From Rossellomorea vietnamensis NBRC 101237 (GTDB lineage Bacteria > Bacillota > Bacilli > Bacillales > Bacillaceae_B): 33,770 nucleotides of DNA. Numbering within the stretch: position 1 is the first letter of the stretch; each line of letters begins with the position of its first letter. The position numbers and the translations under genes were made by a program. The notes under the pieces are model-generated. The model had not been told where the DNA came from. It did no database searches and saw only the letters and a list, made by a program, of their open reading frames with translations. Positions 1 to 8,122 of the stretch are shown in pieces. The stretch is taken from contig NZ_BCVQ01000042.1 in the NCBI RefSeq assembly GCF_001591825.1, forward strand, positions 1 through 33,770. The letters run 5' to 3'.

Positions 1-36
1 CGTGAAGTATTCTTACGCTTAACTCGTCTTATCGAC

Positions 37-72
37 TCTTTAGATTATAATGACTCATCAATTTCTTGTCAA
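37..72 (-). promoter_or_regulatory. Perfect sigma-A promoter firing leftward, probably for a stable-RNA operon
   Basis: On the minus strand TTGACA (67-72) is separated by exactly 17 bases from TATAAT (44-49), an exact match to the vegetative consensus. Downstream comes CTAAAGAGTCG, which resembles the start region of Bacillus rRNA/tRNA transcripts. The promoter lies just downstream of the sprT-like gene and points out of the window. In B. subtilis a tRNA cluster follows ydcK at the same place, so a tRNA or rRNA operon to the left is the likely target. The promoter match is seen directly; the target is inferred. Confidence 0.8.
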
Positions 73-115
73 CTACTTTCAGTCACTTTTTCAACAAGAA
101 AAACGCCTTTTATAA

Positions 116-586
116 CTACCCTTTTTCAATCACAACTTCCTTTACAAGGCGAAGTTTTCCTTTACAGCGGCCACACACATATTTCGTTGTATTGATTTTT
201 CTTTTTCTTTCGAAGTTCAGACCGCACTCAGAACAGGCATAGTGTAACACCCGACTTCTCCTGTTCACACTTGGCAACGAAGAACAATGCCTTGGTCCCC
301 CGACATGCGCGAGAAGTCTTTTAAAGTCCTGATCCCCATGTTTATATCCCTTTCCTTCAATATGCAAGTGATAATGACATAGCTCATGCTTTATAATTCC
401 AATCAACTCTTCCATTCCATGCTCATCCAGATATCTTCGATTAATATCGATATCATGGCTGCCTAACATGTATCTTCCACCAGTGGTCCGTAATCTTGGA
501 TTAAAAAACGCCTTATGGCGGAACGGCTTGTTGAATGATTGGATTGAGATTCTTTCTACTAATTGTTGTAGCTCGGCATTCGTCAT
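116..586 (-). CDS. SprT-like zinc metallopeptidase-fold protein (YdcK type)
   Basis: The 156-residue product carries the zincin motif HELCH at residues 67-71 and a C-terminal zinc ribbon with two CxxC pairs, CSEC near residue 118 and CGRC near residue 138. This is the arrangement of the bacterial SprT family, whose eukaryotic relative Spartan digests DNA-protein crosslinks; the bacterial role is not settled. The ATG is preceded by AGAAGGA at good spacing, and an extended -10 box lies about 40 bases upstream. The gene is the last before the stable-RNA promoter and is divergent from cmpA. Length and order match B. subtilis YdcK next to tex. The family is clear, the cellular function is not. Confidence 0.9.
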   Translation of the reverse strand: MTNAELQQLVERISIQSFNKPFRHKAFFNPRLRTTGGRYMLGSHDIDINRRYLDEHGMEELIGIIKHELCHYHLHIEGKGYKHGDQDFKRLLAHVGGPRHCSSLPSVNRRSRVLHYACSECGLNFERKRKINTTKYVCGRCKGKLRLVKEVVIEKG

Positions 587-622
587 ACAAATCCTTCTTT
601 CTTAATTAGAACATGACAACCT

Positions 623-631
623 ATTATAGCA
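623..631 (-). promoter_or_regulatory. Extended -10 promoter for the sprT-like gene
   Basis: The minus strand reads TGCTATAAT, an exact extended -10 element, with no convincing -35 at 17 bases. It would start transcription near 616 and give a leader of about 30 bases before the ATG at 586. Confidence 0.5.
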
Positions 632-729
632 TAAACTAGGTATCACCCTTATTGTTTCAAACTGACAAACTAATCGGAGAAAGACCGTTTTCTTTACCGG
701 CACTTTCAACGGGATAAGGAGGTTTACTC

Positions 730-843
730 ATGCCAAATTGGCTTGTCAATCAATTGCGGAAAGCTTATCTTGAGAAAGATCGATACCAGATCAAACTTCT
801 TAATCAATGTTGGAATTTCTACAGAAAGAAGAACTGCTCTTAA
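730..843 (+). CDS. cmpA: Cortex morphogenetic protein CmpA, 37 residues
   Basis: A 37-codon frame encodes a small basic protein beginning MPNWLVNQLRKA and ending FYRKKNCS. It matches my recollection of B. subtilis CmpA (also 37 residues, beginning MPKWLKKQMQNA and ending FYRKKHCS) along its whole length, including the central LEKDxYQIK and LNQCW stretches. CmpA is a mother-cell sporulation factor that restrains cortex assembly until the coat is correctly built and is itself removed by ClpXP. A perfect AAGGAGG lies 7 bases before the ATG. It sits between tex and the sprT-like gene on the opposite strand. A weak sporulation-type promoter (AC, 17 bases, CATAAACTA at 611-638) lies upstream. The gene is easily missed because of its size. 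Confidence 0.92.
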   Translation: MPNWLVNQLRKAYLEKDRYQIKLLNQCWNFYRKKNCS

Positions 844-880
844 TGATGTTTTTCTACTATCAAGTGATTCCATCTTATAT

Positions 881-926
881 AAAAAAGAGCTGACCACCAG
901 ATAGCTCCCTATCATTCAGTCAGCTC
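881..926 (-). terminator. Rho-independent terminator of tex
   Basis: Read on the minus strand, GAGCTGAC (919-926) pairs with GTCAGCTC (887-894), and an inner GATAG/CTATC stem adds stability. Six T residues follow (A run at 881-886). It begins 12 bases after the tex stop codon and lies between the convergent tex and cmpA genes. Confidence 0.85.
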
Positions 927-937
927 CTATCCATTTC

Positions 938-3106
938 TTAATGGACCATCGTCAGTGCAACCCTGCCTTTTTGGACATCTACACTATCGACCCAAACAGT
1001 CACAACATCCCCGACTGAAACCACATCTAACGGATGCTTCACGAAACCATTTTTCAGCTTTGAGATATGGACAAGTCCATCTTGTTTCACACCAATGTCA
1101 ATAAAGGCACCAAAATCGACTACATTTCGAACGGTTCCTTGTAACTCCATTCCTTCAGATAGATCCTCCAGTTTTAGAACATCCTTCTTCAGTAGAGGTT
1201 TAGGAAACTCATCCCTTGGATCTCGACCTGGTCGAATCAGGGAATCGATAATATCCTTTAATGTCAGTTTCCCAATTTCCAACTCTTCACACACTTCATC
1301 TATATTCAATTGTTCCAGAGACTGTTTGAGTTTATCTGACCCGACGTCATTTACACCCATCCCCACTTTTGAGAGGAGCTTCTTTACATCGGTATAATTC
1401 TCAGGGTGAATAGACGTCCTATCAAGGACCTCTTTCCCATCCATTATCCTCAGGAAGCCAATACATTGTTCGAATGTTTTCGCACCCAGCCTTGGGATTT
1501 TTTTCAATTGCGCCCTGGATTGAAATTTCCCTTCTTCCTCCCGCTTTTTCACGATATTATTGGCCACTGTTTTAGAAAGCCCCGCTACATATTGCAATAA
1601 GGAAGAAGATGCAGTATTTACATTTACACCCACTTGGTTTACAGCCGTTTCCACTACAAACGTTAACGATTCGTTCAACTTCTTTTGGGAAACATCATGT
1701 TGATATTGCCCGACCCCGACTGATTTAGGGTCGATCTTCACTAATTCAGCTAACGGATCCTGTAATCTCCGGGCAATGGAGACAGCACTTCTTTCTTCCA
1801 CTTGAAGGTCCGGGAACTCTTCTCTCGCCACATCTGATGCAGAATATACGCTTGCCCCCGCTTCATTGACTATTAAGTAAGAGATATTCCCGCCTACTTC
1901 TTTCAATAGATCCACCACAAATTGTTCGGTTTCTCTCGACGCGGTACCATTTCCAATTGCCACAACCTCAATCGAATATGTTGTCAAAATCGATTTAAAA
2001 GCGTCCTCTGCTTTGTTTCGTTGGGATTGAGATGTATGCGGATAGATTACGTTGATATCGAGGGTTTTCCCTGTTTCATCAATGACGGCAAGCTTACACC
2101 CGGTCCGAAATGCAGGATCGACGCCCAATACCATCTTCCCTTTCATCGGCGGCTGGAGCAATAATTTACGCAAGTTCTCAGAGAAGATATGAATGGCTTG
2201 ATCTTCCGCTTTGTCAGTTAATTCATTTCGGATTTCTCTTTCTACTGACGGTTGGATGAGCCTTTTATAACTATCCTCCACTGCTTCCTTCACTAGGGGC
2301 ACAGAAATGGAGTGGATATTCTTAATGACCTGCTTTTCCAAATACGTTTGGATGCCTTCTGTATCGGGCTGGATGTTCACTTTTAAAATGTCTTCCTTTT
2401 CCCCTCTATTCATTGCCAGGACACGATGGGGCACAACTTTGTGAATGGGTTCCTGATAGGAGTAATACATTTCAAACACTTTTTTTTCGTCTAACTCCTC
2501 TTTCTTTACCTTTGATTCTATTAACCCTTTACGGAATGTATATGTTCTTATGTAGTCCCGGTGAGAAGCTTCATCGGATATGTATTCAGCAATGATGTCC
2601 TTGGCTCCACCCAGGGCTTCTTCCACAGTTGTCACTTCATTCTCTTCAGAGATATAGTTTGAAGCTTCACTTGTAAGGTCTCCTTTTAATGGGAAGGTCA
2701 GAATCCATTCAGCCAGGGGCTCTAAGCCTTTTTCTTTTGCTACGGTTGCTTTGGTACGCCTCTTTTGTTTATATGGACGATATAGATCTTCCACCATTTG
2801 CAGCTTATCGGCTTTTTGAATGGACCCGGCCAATTCTTCCGTTAACTTCCCCTGTTCTTCTATGAGACGGATGACTTCTTCTTTTCGCTGCTCAAGATTC
2901 AACAGATAATTCCACTTGTCCATGATATTGCGAATCTGGACTTCATCCAGTGCACCTGTTTGCTCTTTTCGGTAACGTGCGATAAAAGGAACTGTATTCC
3001 CTTCCTCCAGAAGAGAAATGACGTTTTTTACATTCTTTATTGATAAGTTCAATTCTTTAGATACTTGTTGAAGTAATGGCTCTTGCTTCATTAATGTTGT
3101 TGCCAA
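938..3106 (-). CDS. tex: Tex-family RNA-binding protein with S1 domain (YdcI type)
   Basis: The product is about 722 residues and has the Tex architecture: an N-terminal helical region (SKELNLSIKNV, then VPFIARYRKEQTG), a YqgF/RNase H-like core (VLGVDPAFRTGCKLAV), helix-hairpin-helix motifs (around KTVANNIVKKR and IPRLGAKTFEQ) and a C-terminal S1 domain (GTVRNVVDFGAFIDIG, then GLVHISKL). Tex proteins bind nucleic acid and affect transcription; the exact role in Bacillus is poorly defined. I place the start at a TTG at 3106 because GGAGGT sits 7 bases before it; an in-frame ATG at 3121 overlaps that ribosome site and is unlikely. The gene lies downstream of the sigma-B operon, separated by its terminator, and has its own terminator at 881-926. 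Confidence 0.95.
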   Translation of the reverse strand: MATTLMKQEPLLQQVSKELNLSIKNVKNVISLLEEGNTVPFIARYRKEQTGALDEVQIRNIMDKWNYLLNLEQRKEEVIRLIEEQGKLTEELAGSIQKADKLQMVEDLYRPYKQKRRTKATVAKEKGLEPLAEWILTFPLKGDLTSEASNYISEENEVTTVEEALGGAKDIIAEYISDEASHRDYIRTYTFRKGLIESKVKKEELDEKKVFEMYYSYQEPIHKVVPHRVLAMNRGEKEDILKVNIQPDTEGIQTYLEKQVIKNIHSISVPLVKEAVEDSYKRLIQPSVEREIRNELTDKAEDQAIHIFSENLRKLLLQPPMKGKMVLGVDPAFRTGCKLAVIDETGKTLDINVIYPHTSQSQRNKAEDAFKSILTTYSIEVVAIGNGTASRETEQFVVDLLKEVGGNISYLIVNEAGASVYSASDVAREEFPDLQVEERSAVSIARRLQDPLAELVKIDPKSVGVGQYQHDVSQKKLNESLTFVVETAVNQVGVNVNTASSSLLQYVAGLSKTVANNIVKKREEEGKFQSRAQLKKIPRLGAKTFEQCIGFLRIMDGKEVLDRTSIHPENYTDVKKLLSKVGMGVNDVGSDKLKQSLEQLNIDEVCEELEIGKLTLKDIIDSLIRPGRDPRDEFPKPLLKKDVLKLEDLSEGMELQGTVRNVVDFGAFIDIGVKQDGLVHISKLKNGFVKHPLDVVSVGDVVTVWVDSVDVQKGRVALTMVH

Positions 3107-3245
3107 TAGTATTACCTCCATTGATAGGATTCTCTTTTATTTTACCATATCTGTCTTTAGGGATTAAAACGGTGACGCAGGTTATAGATGGATCTCTTAT
3201 CCAGGTGCCAGATCCTTGAGGGACGCCTGAGTTGAGCTTATAAAC

Positions 3246-3279
3246 AAAAAAACTTACCCTAAGCCCGTTAGAGTAAGTT
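3246..3279 (-). terminator. Terminator of the sigma-B operon, overlapping the rsbX stop codon
   Basis: On the minus strand AACTTAC (3273-3279) pairs with GTAAGTT (3251-3257), with an inner CTAA/TTAG stem and a T-rich tail (TTTTTTTGTTTA). The rsbX stop codon (3268-3270) lies inside the inner stem, so the last codons of rsbX form part of the hairpin. Confidence 0.85.
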
Positions 3280-3864
3280 TCCAATGATATATGTTGTATC
3301 ATCTGATGTGCCGTCTACTAATGATTGGATGTCTCCTAGCGCCCCATGAAGGGTCGGATACCTTTGAAGGATATTCTTCACGCCGGATATACTCAATCCA
3401 TCTGAGTGAATGAGGAATCTTGAATTGGTATTATAATGAAAACGTTGGGTTTTATACGTTTGGGGCCGTCCGGATAGATAGCCTGTGACCGGTAAGGGAT
3501 AGGTCATCTTTCCTTCAGGTGCATACATATAAAATCGAATGTTACCTACACAACTATACACAAATTCTTTGGAATGGTAATACGCTTTAATAATCGCCAC
3601 GGCAGCTCCACGTTTCTTCTGAAGGACGTCATTGCAAAGACTCATAAGGGTCTCGACATCTTCATGATGATTATTTTCTACAATCTCCACGACAGCATGT
3701 GACGATTCATAGGCAAATTTACCACTACCTAAACCATCGGCCAGGACACAGATAAAGTAATCGTTTGTGGAAGTATAGAAATAACTATCTCCACAAAAGG
3801 GATTCCCATTTTTCGATACTTGTTCTGCATAAAGCTCTATTTCATTTTGTTGAAGATAAGCCAT
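3268..3864 (-). CDS. rsbX: PP2C-type serine phosphatase RsbX
   Basis: The 198-residue product is a single PP2C-type phosphatase domain with the metal-binding motifs CVLADGLGSG near residue 37 and IHSDGLS near residue 153. RsbX removes phosphate from RsbS (and phospho-RsbR), which resets the stressosome and limits the length of the stress response. The ATG shares its first base with the last base of the sigB stop codon (TAATG), indicating translational coupling. It is the last gene of the operon, and its 3' end is built into the terminator. Length and position match B. subtilis RsbX. Confidence 0.95.
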   Translation of the reverse strand: MAYLQQNEIELYAEQVSKNGNPFCGDSYFYTSTNDYFICVLADGLGSGKFAYESSHAVVEIVENNHHEDVETLMSLCNDVLQKKRGAAVAIIKAYYHSKEFVYSCVGNIRFYMYAPEGKMTYPLPVTGYLSGRPQTYKTQRFHYNTNSRFLIHSDGLSISGVKNILQRYPTLHGALGDIQSLVDGTSDDTTYIIGNLL

Positions 3865-4661
3865 TAATAATGACTCTCCGTATCGTCCATCTCTTCTTGA
3901 ATGGCTTCCCGAAGCTTCTTAATCGCTCTTCTTTGCAGTCGGGAAACATGCATTTGTGAAATACCGAGCTTTTCCCCAGCTTCTTTTTGGCTTAGGTTTT
4001 CTAAATAAGTGTGTTGTATAATCGCTTTTTCCCTGTCTGAGAGGACATGAAGGACTTTCTCCAGAACGAGTCTCTGGTTCACCTTCTCATACCCTTCATC
4101 CTGATCTCCTACGATATCCAGTATTGTTACCGTACTTCCTTCTGAATCAGCCTCAATTGAGTGATCCACAGATAAAGCCTGATAACTTCTACCCATTTCC
4201 ATCGCTTCCAGAACCTCTTCTTCACTTACTTCGAGGTACTCAGCAATCTCATGAACCTGTGGAGAGCGTTCTAATTTATTGGTTAACTCTTCAACCGTCG
4301 ATTTAATTTTCGGGCCAAGTTCCTTAATTCTCCGGGGGACATGTACACTCCACGTTTTATCCCTTAGAAATCTTTTGATCTCCCCGATAATGGTTGGAAT
4401 AGCGAAGGCTTCAAATGATCTTCCGAACGATTCATCATATCTTCTGATCGCTCCAAGCAGTCCAATCATCCCTACCTGGATAATATCCTCATGGAAAGAT
4501 CGGCCCTTTGAATATTTCCTCGCAATGGATTCAACAAGGTTTTGATAGTGTAAAATGAGCTGACTTTGGGCGTCATCGTCCTGGGTTTCCTGGTAATCCT
4601 TAATCCATTTGAGTACTTTTTCTTTTTGAGCCTGCTGGTTAGGTTGAGATAGTTTTTTCAT
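3864..4661 (-). CDS. sigB: RNA polymerase general-stress sigma factor SigB
   Basis: The 265-residue product has the regions of a group 3 sigma factor: region 2 (LVESIARKYSKG through FEAFAIPTIIGEIKRFLRDKTW, then VPRRIKELGP), region 3 (around VHEIAEYLEVSEEEV) and a region 4 helix-turn-helix (LSQKEAGEKLGISQMHVSRL near the C terminus). SigB directs polymerase to general-stress promoters of the form GTTTAA-N14-GGGTAT. It is held inactive by the product of rsbW, the gene just upstream, whose 3' end overlaps the sigB start by 23 bases. This overlap probably keeps the two proteins in fixed ratio. The ATG is preceded by GGTGGAGAGGG. Confidence 0.98.
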   Translation of the reverse strand: MKKLSQPNQQAQKEKVLKWIKDYQETQDDDAQSQLILHYQNLVESIARKYSKGRSFHEDIIQVGMIGLLGAIRRYDESFGRSFEAFAIPTIIGEIKRFLRDKTWSVHVPRRIKELGPKIKSTVEELTNKLERSPQVHEIAEYLEVSEEEVLEAMEMGRSYQALSVDHSIEADSEGSTVTILDIVGDQDEGYEKVNQRLVLEKVLHVLSDREKAIIQHTYLENLSQKEAGEKLGISQMHVSRLQRRAIKKLREAIQEEMDDTESHY

Positions 4662-5109
4662 CCCTCTCCACCTGCTCCCCTGATAGGAATTTAGTCATAA
4701 AGACTGTCACTCCCTCCTTGTGATGCACTTTTACATCATCCATAAGGCTCTCAATAAGGTAAAGGCCTAACCCACCTTCTCTTAAGAACTCAACGGAATG
4801 ATCGGCATGATAAGGACCAACAGCACTGCGAATTTCTTTGAAATCAAAACTTTCACCGTGATCAGCCACCATCACCTCAAGGCGATCCCCATACAGCGCG
4901 AATCCGACAACGACTTCTCCGTCATTATCTTTGTACGCATGCTGGACCGCATTAGTGATCGCTTCACTTGTGGCAATCTTCAAATCCTCAATTGCATCAT
5001 AGTCAAACCCCATACGACTAGCAATTCCCGAAAGCGTCAAACGAATGACCCCGACATATTCCGGCTTTGCGGGGATCTTCATCTCGATGTAATCAAAAGC
5101 TTGCATCAT
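4639..5109 (-). CDS. rsbW: Anti-sigma-B factor and serine kinase RsbW
   Basis: The 156-residue product has the GHKL ATPase signatures: N box EAITNAVQHAY near residue 49, G1 box VADHGESFDF near residue 81 and G2 box GGLGLYLIES near residue 111. RsbW binds SigB to block it and phosphorylates RsbV to inactivate it; when unphosphorylated RsbV rises, RsbW switches partner and releases SigB. The start overlaps the rsbV stop as ATGA, and the 3' end overlaps the sigB start, so all three are translationally linked. They are also transcribed from the internal sigma-B promoter. Confidence 0.97.
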   Translation of the reverse strand: MMQAFDYIEMKIPAKPEYVGVIRLTLSGIASRMGFDYDAIEDLKIATSEAITNAVQHAYKDNDGEVVVGFALYGDRLEVMVADHGESFDFKEIRSAVGPYHADHSVEFLREGGLGLYLIESLMDDVKVHHKEGVTVFMTKFLSGEQVERDEKTIST

Positions 5110-5438
5110 TCCACTCCACCTTCTACTTTGGAATTGATATTCATAATATCCCCTAAACCCGTAATATCAAACAACCTTTGTAATCGGTCGGATAATCCGA
5201 CTAAATTAAGCTGACCACCACGGGCCTTAACCGTTTTAAACAGACCGACGAACACGCCGAGTCCCGTACTATCCATATATGATACTTCTGAAAGATCGAC
5301 TGTTATATCTTTATCATCAGATTCAGCAGATGGCTGAAGCGTTTCTTTGAGCTTTGGAGCTGTATATGCATCAATTTCACCGGCTACTTTAACGAGCAGC
5401 TCGTTTTCTTTTTCTTTCATATCTATTGATAAGTTCAT
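5106..5438 (-). CDS. rsbV: Anti-anti-sigma factor RsbV
   Basis: The 110-residue product is a single STAS domain. The phosphoacceptor serine is Ser57 in the motif YMDSTGLGVF, the place of Ser56 in B. subtilis. In its unphosphorylated form RsbV binds RsbW and frees SigB; RsbW phosphorylates it and RsbU removes the phosphate. The start lies 75 bases after rsbU, the only sizeable gap in the operon, and that gap holds the sigma-B autoregulatory promoter. A GGTGG element precedes the ATG. Confidence 0.97.
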   Translation of the reverse strand: MNLSIDMKEKENELLVKVAGEIDAYTAPKLKETLQPSAESDDKDITVDLSEVSYMDSTGLGVFVGLFKTVKARGGQLNLVGLSDRLQRLFDITGLGDIMNINSKVEGGVE

Positions 5439-5483
5439 AAAAAGACCACCTTTTTGGCAACATTATAATACATCTCTAATCAT

Positions 5484-5509
5484 TTACCCTATTTCTGATA
5501 AAAATAAAC
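5484..5509 (-). promoter_or_regulatory. Internal sigma-B promoter driving rsbV-rsbW-sigB-rsbX
   Basis: The minus strand reads GTTTAT (5504-5509), 14 bases, GGGTAA (5484-5489), a close match to the sigma-B consensus. It begins immediately after the rsbU stop codon and lies in the rsbU-rsbV gap, exactly where B. subtilis has its autoregulatory sigma-B promoter. It provides positive feedback on the last four genes. Confidence 0.88.
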
Positions 5510-5513
5510 CACA

Positions 5514-6524
5514 TTACGAATTTCTTTTTATGATGATCAAGGTAAAATCGTCCCTAAGCTCAAAGTGCTGCAGCTTCTCAAGTTGCTTATACACATTATT
5601 GATGATCTCCTGAGTGGGAAGATGTGTATACTGGCTGATCAACTGAACCAGATCCTCCCTCTCGATGAAACCTTCTTCCGTGCGGCATTCTGTTACTCCA
5701 TCGGATAGGAGAATGATCATATCCCCCACTTCCACACGTCTTTCATATTGTCTATACTTCGCTTTTTTATCAACACCTAATAGAAGGCCTTTTGCATCAA
5801 GGTCTTCATATTCATTGGTTGACGCTCTATAGAAAAAGCCGGGTTCGTGCCCAGCTGATGAGTATGAAAACAGATGTTTCTCAGAATTATACACGCCGTA
5901 GAACATGGTAATGAACATACTGGCGTCCACGTTTTGTTCGACTACCCTGTTCAAGCTTTCCAAGACAGCATTCGGTTCATGGCGATACTCTGGTAAACTG
6001 TCCATCGCATATTTGATCATGGACATACAAAGTGCCGCTGGTATGCCCTTCCCGATCACGTCCGCGATGGCCACACTGACGCTGTCATTTTCATCCTGGA
6101 CAAAGTGATAGTAGTCACCGTTCATCTTCTTTGCCGGTACACTCACCGCTCCGATATCCAATCCTTCGACTGACGGAATGACTGTACCAAGAAGGGTTTG
6201 CTGCATATTGGAGGCTACATCTATTTCATTATTCAATTCCTGCTGTTTCGTTCTCAAGCTTTGATGTTCACGATAGGCAAAACCATACCCTATCATGACT
6301 TCCAAAAGAATATCGAAAGAATGCAGCACCTGATGCGGTATGTTTGGTTCCATCTCCAGAATGACATTCTTGTGGAGACTGATGATTTCTTCCGGTGATA
6401 CGTGATGCTCAATTGATTTGCGACTGAATTTCTGTCCCAAATAAAGAGCCTTCTCATCCTGATCGTTTAAATAGTGCTCAATAATCTCTCTATATTTTGA
6501 ATCCATCAATTCTCTGAAATTCAT
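5514..6524 (-). CDS. rsbU: PP2C-type phosphatase RsbU
   Basis: The 336-residue product has an N-terminal helical RsbT-binding domain (residues 1 to about 85) and a C-terminal PP2C/SpoIIE-type phosphatase domain with IADVIGKGIPAALCMSMIKY and the metal-binding LSDGVTECR near the end. When RsbT is released from the stressosome it activates RsbU, which dephosphorylates RsbV. Length is essentially that of B. subtilis RsbU. AGGGGGAG precedes the ATG, and rsbT ends 10 bases upstream. The sigma-B promoter starts directly after its stop codon. Confidence 0.97.
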   Translation of the reverse strand: MNFRELMDSKYREIIEHYLNDQDEKALYLGQKFSRKSIEHHVSPEEIISLHKNVILEMEPNIPHQVLHSFDILLEVMIGYGFAYREHQSLRTKQQELNNEIDVASNMQQTLLGTVIPSVEGLDIGAVSVPAKKMNGDYYHFVQDENDSVSVAIADVIGKGIPAALCMSMIKYAMDSLPEYRHEPNAVLESLNRVVEQNVDASMFITMFYGVYNSEKHLFSYSSAGHEPGFFYRASTNEYEDLDAKGLLLGVDKKAKYRQYERRVEVGDMIILLSDGVTECRTEEGFIEREDLVQLISQYTHLPTQEIINNVYKQLEKLQHFELRDDFTLIIIKRNS

Positions 6525-6534
6525 ATAACTCCCC

Positions 6535-6936
6535 CTAGCGGAGCCACTTGGTCGCCCTTATATCTGTCCCTTCACCCGGTACAGATTCGACGTTAAATTC
6601 GTCCATTAAACGCTTAACTCCAGGCAAACCTGCTCCTAATCCGCCTGATGTGGAATATCCGTCTTCCATTACTTTTCTGATATCGGCAATACCAGGGCCT
6701 TCATCTAAGGCGATGATGCGAACGCCCTTTTTTCCGGCGTCGAATAATTTTTCAATGCAAATTTGACCATAGCCGGCATATAAATAGATGTTTCTTGCTA
6801 ATTCGCTGATAGCCGTAGTGATACGAGCCTGGTCAACTGTGCCGAATCCGAGCTCTTTCGCTACATTCCTCCCTAACTGGCGGGCAGCAACGATGTCCCA
6901 TTCATTCGTGATCTTCACGCAGGATTGGCTATCCAT
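6535..6936 (-). CDS. rsbT: Stressosome switch kinase RsbT
   Basis: The 133-residue GHKL-type kinase shows an N box (ISELARNIYLYAG near residue 44), a G1 box (DEGPGI near residue 79) and a glycine-rich G2 region (GGLGAGLPG near residue 98). RsbT is held by the RsbRA-RsbS stressosome. On stress it phosphorylates RsbS and RsbRA, leaves the complex and activates RsbU. It starts two bases after the rsbS stop with GGGGGAC as ribosome site. The kinase motifs are intact. Confidence 0.97.
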   Translation of the reverse strand: MDSQSCVKITNEWDIVAARQLGRNVAKELGFGTVDQARITTAISELARNIYLYAGYGQICIEKLFDAGKKGVRIIALDEGPGIADIRKVMEDGYSTSGGLGAGLPGVKRLMDEFNVESVPGEGTDIRATKWLR

Positions 6937-6938
6937 AC

Positions 6939-7295
6939 CTAGTCCCCCAGTTCCAATTGTAATTTCTCCAGACCTTTTTCCAGATCCAAAGCGGTCAGGA
7001 CGTCCTCTAATCTGATTCCAAGCTCGATCAACGTAATCGCTACAGCAGGCTGTATGCCCGTGATGACAACTTTTGCTCCCATCAGCCTGGACATATTGAT
7101 TACATCCCCAAGTACTTTAGCGATGAACGAGTCTATAAAATCAATGGAAGTAATATCGATCACTACTCCCCGCGCACTTGTTTCGTGAATCTTCTGGAGA
7201 AGATCCTCTTGAAATTGAAGGGCTGTCTGATCATCCAGCTCCCACTGAATGGAAATCAACAAACAATCATGCAGCTTTAAAATTGGTATTCTCAC
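6939..7295 (-). CDS. rsbS: Stressosome scaffold protein RsbS
   Basis: The 118-residue product is a lone STAS domain. The phosphoacceptor is Ser56 in [10 protein letters not shown], matching Ser59 of B. subtilis RsbS. RsbS and RsbR proteins build the large stressosome that sequesters RsbT; phosphorylation of RsbS lets RsbT go. Translation starts at a GTG whose GTGA overlaps the rsbRA stop codon, with GGAGGGAT upstream, so it is coupled to rsbRA. Confidence 0.96.
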   Translation of the reverse strand: MRIPILKLHDCLLISIQWELDDQTALQFQEDLLQKIHETSARGVVIDITSIDFIDSFIAKVLGDVINMSRLMGAKVVITGIQPAVAITLIELGIRLEDVLTALDLEKGLEKLQLELGD

Positions 7296-8122
7296 TCTAA
7301 TCCCTCCGCCGAAACTATTTTTCGATTTGTCATTTCAAGAGCTTTTTCTATTCCTTTTCTTAACGTACTGTTTGTGCTGAACTGATTAAGATCAATTCCC
7401 AAATTAACGATCGTCTGGGCAATCTCCGGTCTGATTCCCACCAGCATACACTTCGCCCCGACTAAACGCACGGCTTCAGCAGCCTGGATGATATGATGGG
7501 CGACCATCGTATCCACCACCGGAACACCGGTAATATCAATCAGAACGACTTCTGCCCTATGCTTTACCACACCATTTAACAGGTTTTCCATAATCAAACG
7601 GGCTCGTTCCGTATCAATGGTGCCGACAAGTGGCATAATGGAAATCTTTTCGAATACCGGTATAAGGGGCGCTGATAATTCCTGTAATGCTATCTTTTGA
7701 AGAGAAACCGTTCTTTCCCATGATTCTGTATAAGCTTTTACTACCCTGTTATACATCGGTGTCAGCCACTGATCAAACTTTTCAATCTGGGATGCATGGT
7801 TTTCTTCTGTGATCAGCCGATCCTCCATCATTCCTTCATATACCACTTTACCGAATGTCCCTAAAGCGGTTGTGACAAATGTCAATGGCCAACCTAATCT
7901 AACAACCTTTTCAGCGAAATCTTCAAGGCGGCTGTTGAATTCTTTCGAATCTCTCAAATTAGCGGCAATCATTTCAACAAACTCATGGCTTGTCTTGGTG
8001 AACACCTGATCTGAAACGACTTGTAGAAACTTCTCATCCGCTTCATTTCTCATGCGATCCATCCAAGTACTAGTGATTTCTGATTTATTGTCTTGAATAT
8101 AAGCCGTGACTTCACTAAACAT
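7292..8122 (-). CDS. rsbRA: Stressosome sensor and co-antagonist RsbRA
   Basis: The 276-residue product has an N-terminal non-haem globin-like sensor domain (residues 1 to about 135) and a C-terminal STAS domain. Both regulatory threonines of B. subtilis RsbRA are present at the same numbers: Thr171 in GTIDTERA and Thr205 in PVVDTMVA. The protein co-assembles with RsbS to hold RsbT. It is the first gene of the sigma-B operon and overlaps rsbS by GTGA. No clear sigma-A promoter is visible directly upstream, where a gap of about 400 bases separates it from ndoA. Confidence 0.97.
   Translation of the reverse strand: MFSEVTAYIQDNKSEITSTWMDRMRNEADEKFLQVVSDQVFTKTSHEFVEMIAANLRDSKEFNSRLEDFAEKVVRLGWPLTFVTTALGTFGKVVYEGMMEDRLITEENHASQIEKFDQWLTPMYNRVVKAYTESWERTVSLQKIALQELSAPLIPVFEKISIMPLVGTIDTERARLIMENLLNGVVKHRAEVVLIDITGVPVVDTMVAHHIIQAAEAVRLVGAKCMLVGIRPEIAQTIVNLGIDLNQFSTNSTLRKGIEKALEMTNRKIVSAEGLE

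Noticed and set aside
724..915. A 63-codon frame on the minus strand
   Set aside because: It is antisense to cmpA, has no ribosome site and runs through the tex terminator.
3180..3240. Short GC-richer stretch between tex and rsbX with GGTGCC and GGGACGCC segments
   Set aside because: It is too short and irregular to call a repeat or a structured RNA without a second copy.
4798..5214. A 138-codon plus-strand frame
   Set aside because: It is antisense to rsbW and rsbV, which are unmistakable.
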